64,000 nucleotides of DNA from Bythopirellula goksoeyrii (GTDB taxonomy: Bacteria > Planctomycetota > Planctomycetia > Pirellulales > Lacipirellulaceae). Each line of letters starts with the position of its first letter. Position 1 is the stretch's first letter. The stretch lies in contig NZ_CP042913.1 in the NCBI RefSeq assembly GCF_008065115.1, positions 1,400,338 through 1,464,337 on the forward strand, written 5' to 3'. Of this stretch, positions 37,664-45,359 are shown in pieces. Below the pieces are notes generated by a model that saw only the letters and a list, made by a program, of their open reading frames with translations, searched no databases and was not told the origin of the DNA. The translations under genes and the position numbers were made by a program.

Positions 37664-40195
37664 ATGAAGAACGTTTCTAGACTAGTAATTATATGCTTGG
37701 CTTGCTTTCATTCGGAGCCAGTCCAGGGAGAAGGCCTCCGTGTACAGTACGACCTAGTGATCAAATCCGGTCTTATTGTCGACGGATCTGGAGCCTCACC
37801 TTTTACAGGAGATGTCGCTGTATTGGACGGTCGCATTACAGCTATTGGAATAATTGATGCGAAATCGGCTAGAGAGGTGATTGACGCCTCAGGTCTGATT
37901 ATCGCACCAGGATTCATCGACATGATGGTACAGACGGCGACTCCGATTCTAGAGAACGCTGAAGCATCGCTTGGTCTTTTAACTCAAGGTATTACAACTA
38001 TCAACGCTTGTGGGGGAAACTCAGCAGCGCCTACCGACCCGGAAATTGTGGGCCAGACTGGCTGGAGGAAGATGTCAGGTTATTTGCAAGCATTGGACCA
38101 AAAAGGGTTGCCCATCAATGTTGCCCAGACGATTGGTCACAATCAAATACGTCGCATTGTGATGGGCGAGGTGGATCGTTCGCCAACAAACAAGGATCTT
38201 CGGAAGATGCAGGATTTAGTCAAAGAGGCAATGGATTCGGGCGCAATTGGTATCTCCACGGCATTGAATTCTCCGCCAGCTATGTATGCGCAAACAGAAG
38301 AAATTGCTGCACTAGCACGTGTTGCCGGAAAATATGGCGGTGGTTACTTTACTGAGCTGCGAAGTGAAGGAGATCACTTCCTAGAAGCACTCGAAGAGGC
38401 AATCACGATTGGCAAAATCGCGGATGTGCCGGTTCACATATCGCAACTCCAAGCAACGGGCAAATCAAACTGGCACAAACTACCCCTTGCTCTCAAAAAA
38501 ATTGAATCTGCACGAGATCGAGGAGAAAAGGTTTCTGCAGACATATGTCCCTCTTGTGATAACCCTAAGAACTCTCAAAACAACGTCTTTGCAATTCAAC
38601 AAGAATACGTTTCCTTCTCCACCGGCGTGGGCTTACTAGCGTCTAAAGACATCCTGACTCATCCGCGTTCATTGGGAGCATTCCGATGTCTTTTCTCACA
38701 CTATGTACGGGATCTTGAAGTCGTTACTCTTGAGCAAGCCGTTTCACAGTCAACAGCTATAGCTTCTAGTGAGATAATGGCAAAAGATAGGGGGCACATT
38801 GCCATTGGCTCACCTGCAGACCTGATCGTCTTTGACGATGAGGCATTTCAAGAAGCCTCTAGTCTGAGCCAACCTCAAGATCCATCAAAAGGCATGAAAT
38901 ATGTGCTCGTGAATGGTGTTATGGCGCTCCGAAATGGGAAGCTAACAGGAAATCGTTCGGGAATGGTTCTACGAGGACCGGGCTATCAAGAGGAGCTGGC
39001 TCCGCAAAATATCGCGACAGGTGCTACTTGCAGTAGCTTCGCTAAGATTGATTCAATAATGAAAGAGAGCTTGGCAAAGCACCATATCCCCGGAGCATCA
39101 CTGGCAATTACGGATCAGGGGCGACTGGTTTACTCTCGAGGGTTTGGCTATGCCGATCTTGAGTCACAACAACCAGTGACACCCACCACCCTCTTTCGTA
39201 TTGCCAGCCTTGCCAAGCCAATTACTGCTGTGGCGATAATGAAGCTAGTAGAGTCGGAGCTGCTAGACCTTGACACACCTGTTTTTTCGGTCCTGAACAA
39301 CTACGAACCTTTTATCGAGCAAAATGCCGCTTACGACGTTCGACTTCGTGACATTACCGTTCGTTATCTGCTGCAGCACCGAGGCGGATGGGACAGAGAG
39401 GTTTCTTTTGATCCAATGTTTCGATCTTATCATATTGCTGCTTCGCTCGGCACTTCTTCTCCAGCCACGCATGACGAGATCATCAGGTACATGCTGGGAA
39501 AACCGCTCGACTTCAATCCAGGCGAACGTTATGCCTATTCAAACTTTGGTTACTGCCTTTTGGGTAGAGTGATTGAGAAGCTTTCAGGATGCACCTATGA
39601 AAACTATGTCAAAAAACATGTACTTGAGCCTCTGGGTATCACTGACATGGAGATCGGAAGAACAGCATTCAAGCTTCATCGTTCTGGAGAATCTCGATAT
39701 TACGATCCTCACTACGGCTACTCTGTATTTGACGATCACCTGAACGAAAAGGTACCTCAACCCTATGGCGCATGGCATCTCGAGGTAATGGACTCGCATG
39801 GAGGATGGATTGCGACAGCTGAGGACTTGCTGCGATTTGCAACTGCATTTGACCGTAAGCTACTCTCATCTGCTTCGGTGGAGCAAATGTTTGAACGTCC
39901 TCCTGGGCTTGCCGGTTGGACGGGAGACGGGAATAAGAATCAGATTTACTATGGTTTAGGTTGGCAAGTAAGGACAAATACTGCCGAGAACATTTCGTTA
40001 CAAATGCATGCTGGCTCACTTCCCGGTACGAGCACGATAGTAGTTCGCCGATCAGATGGTCGTTGCTTTGCCCTGCTTTTTAATGCTCGAGAATCACCCT
40101 TCACGTCGCAGATAAACTACGAAGTATTTCCTGCACTAAATGAGGCTATCGACGAGATTGGCACCTGGCCAACATACGACCTCTTCTGCGAATAA
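37664..40195 (+). CDS. Fusion: degenerate D-aminoacylase-like amidohydrolase domain + beta-lactamase-fold serine hydrolase
   Basis: An 843-residue protein. A short leader (first ~22 residues) precedes an amidohydrolase-like domain (~30-430) with N-acyl-D-amino-acid deacylase landmarks: DLVIKSGLIVDGSGASPFTG, VIDASGLIIAPGFID and HPRSLGAF. The metal sites are lost. The GFID-x-HxH block reads GFIDMMVQ, HMRDEGD reads ELRSEGD, the ISHLK His reads ISQLQ, and the SDG Asp block reads STG. About 100 residues between domain halves are also missing. The C-terminal domain (~455-840) is an intact class C beta-lactamase-type hydrolase with SLAK (Ser515, Lys518), YSN and HAGSLPG. Catalysis is therefore likely only in the second half. 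The likely substrate is a D-amino-acid peptide or amide. Confidence 0.82.
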   Translation: MKNVSRLVIICLACFHSEPVQGEGLRVQYDLVIKSGLIVDGSGASPFTGDVAVLDGRITAIGIIDAKSAREVIDASGLIIAPGFIDMMVQTATPILENAEASLGLLTQGITTINACGGNSAAPTDPEIVGQTGWRKMSGYLQALDQKGLPINVAQTIGHNQIRRIVMGEVDRSPTNKDLRKMQDLVKEAMDSGAIGISTALNSPPAMYAQTEEIAALARVAGKYGGGYFTELRSEGDHFLEALEEAITIGKIADVPVHISQLQATGKSNWHKLPLALKKIESARDRGEKVSADICPSCDNPKNSQNNVFAIQQEYVSFSTGVGLLASKDILTHPRSLGAFRCLFSHYVRDLEVVTLEQAVSQSTAIASSEIMAKDRGHIAIGSPADLIVFDDEAFQEASSLSQPQDPSKGMKYVLVNGVMALRNGKLTGNRSGMVLRGPGYQEELAPQNIATGATCSSFAKIDSIMKESLAKHHIPGASLAITDQGRLVYSRGFGYADLESQQPVTPTTLFRIASLAKPITAVAIMKLVESELLDLDTPVFSVLNNYEPFIEQNAAYDVRLRDITVRYLLQHRGGWDREVSFDPMFRSYHIAASLGTSSPATHDEIIRYMLGKPLDFNPGERYAYSNFGYCLLGRVIEKLSGCTYENYVKKHVLEPLGITDMEIGRTAFKLHRSGESRYYDPHYGYSVFDDHLNEKVPQPYGAWHLEVMDSHGGWIATAEDLLRFATAFDRKLLSSASVEQMFERPPGLAGWTGDGNKNQIYYGLGWQVRTNTAENISLQMHAGSLPGTSTIVVRRSDGRCFALLFNARESPFTSQINYEVFPALNEAIDEIGTWPTYDLFCE

Positions 40196-40333
40196 ATAGA
40201 GATGCTTCTCAATGCCCTCAGGAGCAGGAGCTATTTCTTAGGCTTGGCAGAGTATCAACGTTCTTGATCAGAATCGCAACGTGCCCAAATAAGAATTCCC
40301 ATCAGGCGTTGTTGGTCTTCAGTACTTTTGACT

Positions 40334-41524
40334 TTAGACATCCAGTTGGTCCTTCTGGTCACGATAGCTTCCCGGCGTCATACCTGTTTCTCGTTTGAAT
40401 ACAACTCCCATATACTCCGTATGCTTGTAACCTGCTAGCCGTGCTATGCAGTCTAGCGAAAGATCGGTCATCCGTAATAATTCTTTGCATCTCTCTATCT
40501 GAACATTACGGATCTCTGTTTTTGGTGAACGTCCGAAGTATTCTCTGAAACTTCGTTCTAGCCAGCTTCTAGATACTTGCAAGTGATCTAACACATCTTG
40601 AACTGTCGCACCTTCGCAGGCATGTTCACGAATATACCTCAAAGCTCGTGCAACTTCTGGATCTGGAACTGCATAACTGTCGGTTGATTGTCGAACCGCG
40701 ATGCCTAAAGAAGGAATCTCCAACATCTCTTTCTCGTTGGGAACGGGACCTTCTCGTTGCATAAGTTTGTCAAGACTTTTTGCAGCCTCGAACCCAATTC
40801 GCTCTGTGTCGAGAATAATACTGGACATTGGAGGATTTGTTAGGTTACAGATCAAATCATCATCATCGACTCCTAGTACCGCGATCTGCTCAGGAACCAA
40901 TAGTTCTGCTCTACTGCAGGCGTCCAAAACGTGATGTCCAAGAAGGTCATTCGTTGCAAGTACTGCTACGGGTTTAGGTAGCGCAGCAAGCCACTTGGCG
41001 AGGCTGTCTTGATCCTGATTCCATTTTTGTGCCTGCACTCGAAAAGGCTGCTCGTAGACCTTGCACTCGTAATTGGAAAACTCAATTCCCTCTACAAAAC
41101 CCTTTGTCCTTTGCTGGGACCAATACTGACCTTGATATTCGCAGCATGCGAAGTTTCGGAAACCTCGCTCAATAAAGTGCTGGGCTCCCAATCGCCCGAT
41201 TGCTCGATCTGCCGAACAAATGCGGTGAATGCCCATGGGAGGCAAGAAGTTACTGAGATCAATCGCCGAGATATCACGACTCTCGATGATGCTTTTTGCC
41301 TCTGGGGATAGTTGCCTGGTGATAATCCCATCTCCGTCCCACCTTGAGAGAAGTCGATTTACATCACCGGTTAACTCATGCTGTTCTATATAGATAGACC
41401 AGGGACGACTTGACAGAAGATACTTAGAGATTCCGCGTAGAATACCTCGACCGTAAGTACGGGATGTCTCTACGTCCAAAGCAACTCTAAAACCAGTTGA
41501 CATTGCGATCTTTTTTGTTTTCAA
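40334..41524 (-). CDS. XylR-type AraC-family regulator with LacI-like sensor
   Basis: A 396-residue regulator. Residues ~10-280 form a periplasmic-binding-protein-like sugar sensor of the XylR (xylose operon) kind: VALDVETSRTYGRGILRGIS, AVLATNDLLGHHVLDACSRA and VLGVDDDDLICNLTNPPMSS. Residues ~290-390 are an AraC-type double helix-turn-helix (VQDVLDHLQVSRSWLERSF and LDCIARLAGYKHTEYMGVVF). Such proteins activate pentose genes when a sugar binds. The gene is divergent from a PEP-CTERM protein that leads into a DUF1559/lipoprotein/GH127 group and the xylitol/sorbitol-type dehydrogenases, a fitting target set for pentose control. Its own operator cannot be identified by eye. A leading leucine-rich domain is absent, as expected. 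Confidence 0.9.
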   Translation of the reverse strand: MKTKKIAMSTGFRVALDVETSRTYGRGILRGISKYLLSSRPWSIYIEQHELTGDVNRLLSRWDGDGIITRQLSPEAKSIIESRDISAIDLSNFLPPMGIHRICSADRAIGRLGAQHFIERGFRNFACCEYQGQYWSQQRTKGFVEGIEFSNYECKVYEQPFRVQAQKWNQDQDSLAKWLAALPKPVAVLATNDLLGHHVLDACSRAELLVPEQIAVLGVDDDDLICNLTNPPMSSIILDTERIGFEAAKSLDKLMQREGPVPNEKEMLEIPSLGIAVRQSTDSYAVPDPEVARALRYIREHACEGATVQDVLDHLQVSRSWLERSFREYFGRSPKTEIRNVQIERCKELLRMTDLSLDCIARLAGYKHTEYMGVVFKRETGMTPGSYRDQKDQLDV

Positions 41525-42007
41525 GAGATTGGGCTGATGCTATCTACAAGCCTATTAACTGATACTCAAAAGGACTTGTCTAGCAATGCAAAAAATCTAC
41601 TAATGGATGGATCAACAAGCTCATCACCATTGAATGAACATCTACGTATCCTACTAAAGAGTTAATGCAAATAGCAAGAATAAATAGGATTAAGATCAAT
41701 ATACAACTCATTTCGCAACAGTAGAAAAAAAGTCAACAATCAATGACAAAAAAACTCCTTACGAGAGCTAAGCATCCTCCTTTTGAAATAATCTTTCCGT
41801 CCTTAGAATCCACCTTGTTGATGTTGCTCGAAGGAAGCGTCCTCTAGTGAAAAGACGCATAATCTCCTTGTCGCGACTGCAATTGGGAGCAAGATGGATT
41901 TGTAAGGGTAGCTGGCTTTGTAGTTTTCAAAACAGTCGGCCTTGGCACTTAAACTGGCTTATAGGTTCTTTTCTGAGTTTTAACTCTTATGCATGTGGAG
42001 GATATCT
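41525..42007. other. Divergent intergenic region, XylR-type regulator / PEP-CTERM gene
   Basis: About 480 AT-rich bases with no gene. TGGAGGATATCT before 42008 is a strong ribosome site. No copy of the 16-bp motif and no convincing XylR-type direct repeat could be seen. Confidence 0.5.
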
Positions 42008-43480
42008 ATGATGTTGCGTCAATGTTCTGTGGCTTTCGTTTTCGGTCTACCAGTCTTGTTGTTGAGTGTTCATTCTTATGCCGCAGTTAGTGTCTCGGTG
42101 GGAGATTTCTCTTTTGAAGAAGAAATTGCCCCTCCTACTGCAGAGGTAGTTGATGGCCCGGGTACCTGGGCTCAAGCCTGGAATGGGGGGTTTGCTGACC
42201 CATCCTTTTTGCCGGTCACTCAGCCACTCTATCCTAATCAGGATGGAAACTATCTGGGGAATATCTTTGAAACGGCCGATAGTGGTTTCGCCGCACTCTA
42301 TCAGGATGTTGTTCAGATCGAAGAAGGTACGTATACCTTTACGATCGGCGTTGCTCATGAGCCTGATGCTGAGCCGACGTCTGCACCGTTTCTCCTAAAC
42401 TTTGAAGCCGTCGGATACGGTGGTCCCACTGTGCTTGTTGATTCCTTTAGCTTTCCAGTAGGTACTCTGAACAGCAGCGGTTTGACCGACTTGGAGGTCG
42501 AAGTCACTTTCCCATCAGGCCATCCAGAAATCGGCAGAACTTTTCGGCCTGTGTTACTTACGACCGGTGCAGATGCTGGTTCCAATCCCTCTGATCCACG
42601 TGCTAGTTACATGATGGATAACGTCCGTATAGATTTTGAACCTGCTGTGGGCGCCAGCCGTTCGATTCGAGTAGGCCAGCCGTCTTTCGATCCCGTGGCG
42701 TGGAAACTGCCGTCCGGGACTGGTGATGACGCTACATCGTATCGCCCTACTACTCCCCTTTTTGCTAGTCAGATAGGGGATCAGCTCGGTGCTCTTACTG
42801 TCCGAACACTGGGTGGATGGGGAGCTGCCTTTTACCAAGATACAACCACAATTCAAGAAGGAACATATTCTTTGACAGTAGGAGTTGCGCATGACCCCAA
42901 CTACCAGCCAACAACGTCGCCATTTCTGATCAACTTTGAGTCCGTGGCCAGCGATGGGAATGTGACATTATTGGGCGAGAATATCTTTCCTGTTGGGTCT
43001 GCGAATAGCAGTGACTTGACAGATCTTACGGCTACGCTGGAGATCCCATCTGGAATGCCTAATATTGGGGAAACTTTAAGGCTAGTCTTACTCACAACGG
43101 GTGAGGATGCCGGTTCCAACCCAGGGGCCGCAGATCCTCGAGCGATCTACCTCCTCGACAATGTTCGATTAGAGTTTGAATCTGCTGGAGGCTCGTTCTT
43201 GGCAGCCGACTTTAACGAAAGCGGAATGGTTGATGGAGAGGACTTGCCGTTCTGGCAAGGCGCTTATGGCCTCAACGCTGATGGAGATGCCGATGATGAC
43301 AACGACTCTGATGGCGCTGATTTTCTCGTTTGGCAACGGCAGTATGGAACATTCCCGCTAGCCGCCAATTCGACAGCAGTTCCTGAACCTGCGACTGTGT
43401 TCATTGCGTTAACATCGTTGATTAGCGTATGTGGTTTGCGGCGACGGATTCTAAAGCAAACCGAAGGCTTGCGTTGCTAG
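42008..43480 (+). CDS. PEP-CTERM protein, two copies of an uncharacterised beta domain plus dockerin-like segment
   Basis: A ~490-residue secreted protein. The ATG at 42008 has GGAGG 6 bases upstream; MMLRQCSVAFVFGLPVLLL opens a signal peptide ending SYAA. Two homologous ~190-residue units follow. Each has a YPNQDGNYLGNIF-type loop, a YQDVVQIEEGTYTFTIGVAH-type strand pair, PTSAPFLLNFEAV, and a closing MDNVRIDFE strand. They are homologous to the two units in the protein at 23527. Then comes a dockerin-like pair (FNESGMVDGEDLPFWQ and DNDSDGADFLVWQ) near residue 402, and VPEPATVFIALTSLIS with RRR, a PEP-CTERM anchor. It is probably surface-displayed, sugar-binding or structural. It begins the gene run under the XylR-type regulator. 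Confidence 0.85.
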   Translation: MMLRQCSVAFVFGLPVLLLSVHSYAAVSVSVGDFSFEEEIAPPTAEVVDGPGTWAQAWNGGFADPSFLPVTQPLYPNQDGNYLGNIFETADSGFAALYQDVVQIEEGTYTFTIGVAHEPDAEPTSAPFLLNFEAVGYGGPTVLVDSFSFPVGTLNSSGLTDLEVEVTFPSGHPEIGRTFRPVLLTTGADAGSNPSDPRASYMMDNVRIDFEPAVGASRSIRVGQPSFDPVAWKLPSGTGDDATSYRPTTPLFASQIGDQLGALTVRTLGGWGAAFYQDTTTIQEGTYSLTVGVAHDPNYQPTTSPFLINFESVASDGNVTLLGENIFPVGSANSSDLTDLTATLEIPSGMPNIGETLRLVLLTTGEDAGSNPGAADPRAIYLLDNVRLEFESAGGSFLAADFNESGMVDGEDLPFWQGAYGLNADGDADDDNDSDGADFLVWQRQYGTFPLAANSTAVPEPATVFIALTSLISVCGLRRRILKQTEGLRC

Positions 43481-43781
43481 ACAACGGATATCAACTCTAA
43501 GGTAAGCTGCGTATGCAATAAGCATGAATCTGGGGGCTGACTCCCAAGCTCCTAGCAAAGAGATGAGAAGGTTGTTCGTCACTAGGATGTGCCATATTGG
43601 GCTTGGTGAGCGCGGCTGGGGCAGCCTCGCCAGGTCCCTTATGGCTGGATACCAAATATCCGAATTCATTTAGTAGATCCGATCAAATGGAAAGCATTTG
43701 GAGCTTGGGCGTCTAAGCGATTAAGGCAATCAGTTTTCTAAAGTTCCTTTTCATCGGCCATTTGATTTAGATAGGGAAGAT
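43481..43781. other. Intergenic with hairpin, downstream of PEP-CTERM gene
   Basis: About 300 bases without a gene. GCGCGGCTG and CAGCCTCGC (43610-43630) form an 8-of-9 paired stem around GGG, a terminator-like hairpin without a T-run. GGGAAG near 43776 is a weak ribosome site for the next gene. Confidence 0.4.
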
Positions 43782-44807
43782 ATGATGGAAAAACTCAAGT
43801 TCACTAGCTGCGAGGAATTGCTTGGAATTCTTCGCCATTGCGACGGCAAAGTTCTCTCCCGATCAAGTGCGAGAACTGCATTCACACTTGTTGAGTTGTT
43901 AGTTGTCATTGCCATTATCGGCGTCTTGGTAGCCCTCCTATTGCCCGCAGTACAATCAGCGAGAGAAGCTGCTAGACGAACTCAGTGTACCAATAATCTC
44001 AAGCAGGTTGGGTTGGGTATGCAAAACTACCAGTCTGCGCAGGGTAGCTTCCCTCCCGGTTCGCAGGCTGATGATGAGCCTGGACGAAGAATTGTTCACC
44101 AATGGACTGTCTATCTCATGCCTTACATTGAGGAAACTGCAATTGCAAATCGATATGACTGGAAAGTTGGTGATCGAGGCCCAAATTTTGCTACCGTGAA
44201 TGGCCCATTATTTCAAACACCAATTCAAGCATATCAATGCCCAAGTGACACTCACGGATTTGTAAAAGACTGGGGATGGTCACATTCAAACTATGTGGGA
44301 TGCTTCAGTGCCGATGGCTCTTGGGTGGAACCTGATGGATGGACGGCTGACAACAATATCAATCACCCATTTTACAATCCTTCAGCTGATTCGAAGAAAT
44401 TGGCTATCTTTAACTTTAACCGCACTCGGGCGCCTAAACACGTCGAGGACGGCACATCCAACACATATGCTTTTTCTGAGGTCATCACTGGTGCAGATAA
44501 CGAATTGGATTTTCGTGGCACATGGTCAGTGGATCACGGCGTCGCATATACGCATCGACTTGGACCTAATTCGACTTTGCCCGACAAAGAGGCCTATGCT
44601 TGTCCAATCGTAGCCCGTCCAGAGGCTCCCTGCAAAAGGGCTCCAAGTTTTGGAACCGCCTATTGGGCAGCTCGCAGCTACCATACTGGGGGTGTCAACG
44701 GTGCACGCATTGATGGCTCGGTTCAATTTGTATCTGACGACATCGACGGTGATGTATGGATTGGTTTGGCAAGCATTAATGGGAGCGAAGTTGATCTGGC
44801 TTTATGA
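43782..44807 (+). CDS. DUF1559 pseudopilin-like protein
   Basis: A 341-residue member of the DUF1559 family. FTLVELLVVIAIIGVLVALL near residue 34 is the pilin-like cleavage and helix signal, followed by LLPAVQSAREAARRTQCTNN. The C-terminal YHTGGVNGARIDGSVQFVSD is the second family block. A 33-residue leader precedes the helix, shorter than in the paralogue at 6809. The role is likely structural in the cell envelope; no enzyme activity is known for the family. The stop overlaps the ATG of the following lipoprotein gene by four bases, so they are translationally coupled. This repeats the pairing seen at 6.8-8.7 kb and strengthens the case that the two products work together. Confidence 0.88.
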   Translation: MMEKLKFTSCEELLGILRHCDGKVLSRSSARTAFTLVELLVVIAIIGVLVALLLPAVQSAREAARRTQCTNNLKQVGLGMQNYQSAQGSFPPGSQADDEPGRRIVHQWTVYLMPYIEETAIANRYDWKVGDRGPNFATVNGPLFQTPIQAYQCPSDTHGFVKDWGWSHSNYVGCFSADGSWVEPDGWTADNNINHPFYNPSADSKKLAIFNFNRTRAPKHVEDGTSNTYAFSEVITGADNELDFRGTWSVDHGVAYTHRLGPNSTLPDKEAYACPIVARPEAPCKRAPSFGTAYWAARSYHTGGVNGARIDGSVQFVSDDIDGDVWIGLASINGSEVDLAL

Positions 44808-45271
44808 GAATTCTGAGGAACACAGTGAAAACGGACCACCGCTTTTGGCCGTTAATGCCCTTGACATTGCTACTGATCTGCACGATCGGATGTGACGATT
44901 CGCCAATTAGAGAGATTTCTGGAACGGTCACACTTGACGGCAAACCATTGGAAACTGGTGAGATTCTCTTCAAACCACTTTCAGGAAGTACCGGTCCTAC
45001 CGCGGGTTCAGAAATTGAGAATGGTAGCTATCAGATTCCAGCAGTTACACAAGGCCTACGAGTTGGCAACGAATATCAAGTCGAAATTACCTCGATGGTA
45101 GGTAGCGGGCGCATGTCTCCTGACCCAAATGATCCAACCGGACAGCGTGAACTATTAGAGAATGTGATTCCTGAACGCTACAACACAAGCACTACATTGC
45201 AGGTAACGATATCATCCGATCGCGCTGCAAATAATATCGATTTTGAACTTGAATCAAAGCCATCTCCCTGA
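44804..45271 (+). CDS. Small lipoprotein with prealbumin-like beta domain
   Basis: A 155-residue lipoprotein. LMPLTLLLICTIGC is a signal with a lipobox ending at Cys29. The mature part reads ISGTVTLDGKPLETGEILF, LRVGNEYQVEITS and LQVTISSDRAANNIDFEL, the strand order of a carboxypeptidase-regulatory/transthyretin-like sandwich. This is the same type as the protein at 8198. It is translationally coupled to the DUF1559 gene upstream (ATGA overlap). It probably is outer-envelope located and binds or supports the DUF1559 protein. The GH127 gene begins about 90 bases later; a longer GH127 frame overlaps this gene but has no signal peptide and is not used. Confidence 0.8.
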   Translation: MRILRNTVKTDHRFWPLMPLTLLLICTIGCDDSPIREISGTVTLDGKPLETGEILFKPLSGSTGPTAGSEIENGSYQIPAVTQGLRVGNEYQVEITSMVGSGRMSPDPNDPTGQRELLENVIPERYNTSTTLQVTISSDRAANNIDFELESKPSP

Positions 45272-45359
45272 CGGCAGTCTCCGACTGCGAAATAATTACT
45301 TCGCAAGGGAAACTGCTTGGTATTTGACGTCGCTGAACTCACTCTCTCGAAGGTTCTCT

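Noticed and set aside
34382-40195. Antibiotic beta-lactamase function for the serine hydrolases
   Set aside because: The motifs fit the broad DD-peptidase/esterase branch; accessory domains, a fusion and the neighbours argue for peptide or ester substrates, not resistance.
41944-41965. TGGCAC followed by a TGGC, like a sigma-54 promoter, before the PEP-CTERM gene at 42008
   Set aside because: The -12 element should be TTGC at a fixed distance and is neither correct in sequence nor spacing; no sigma-54 activator is nearby.
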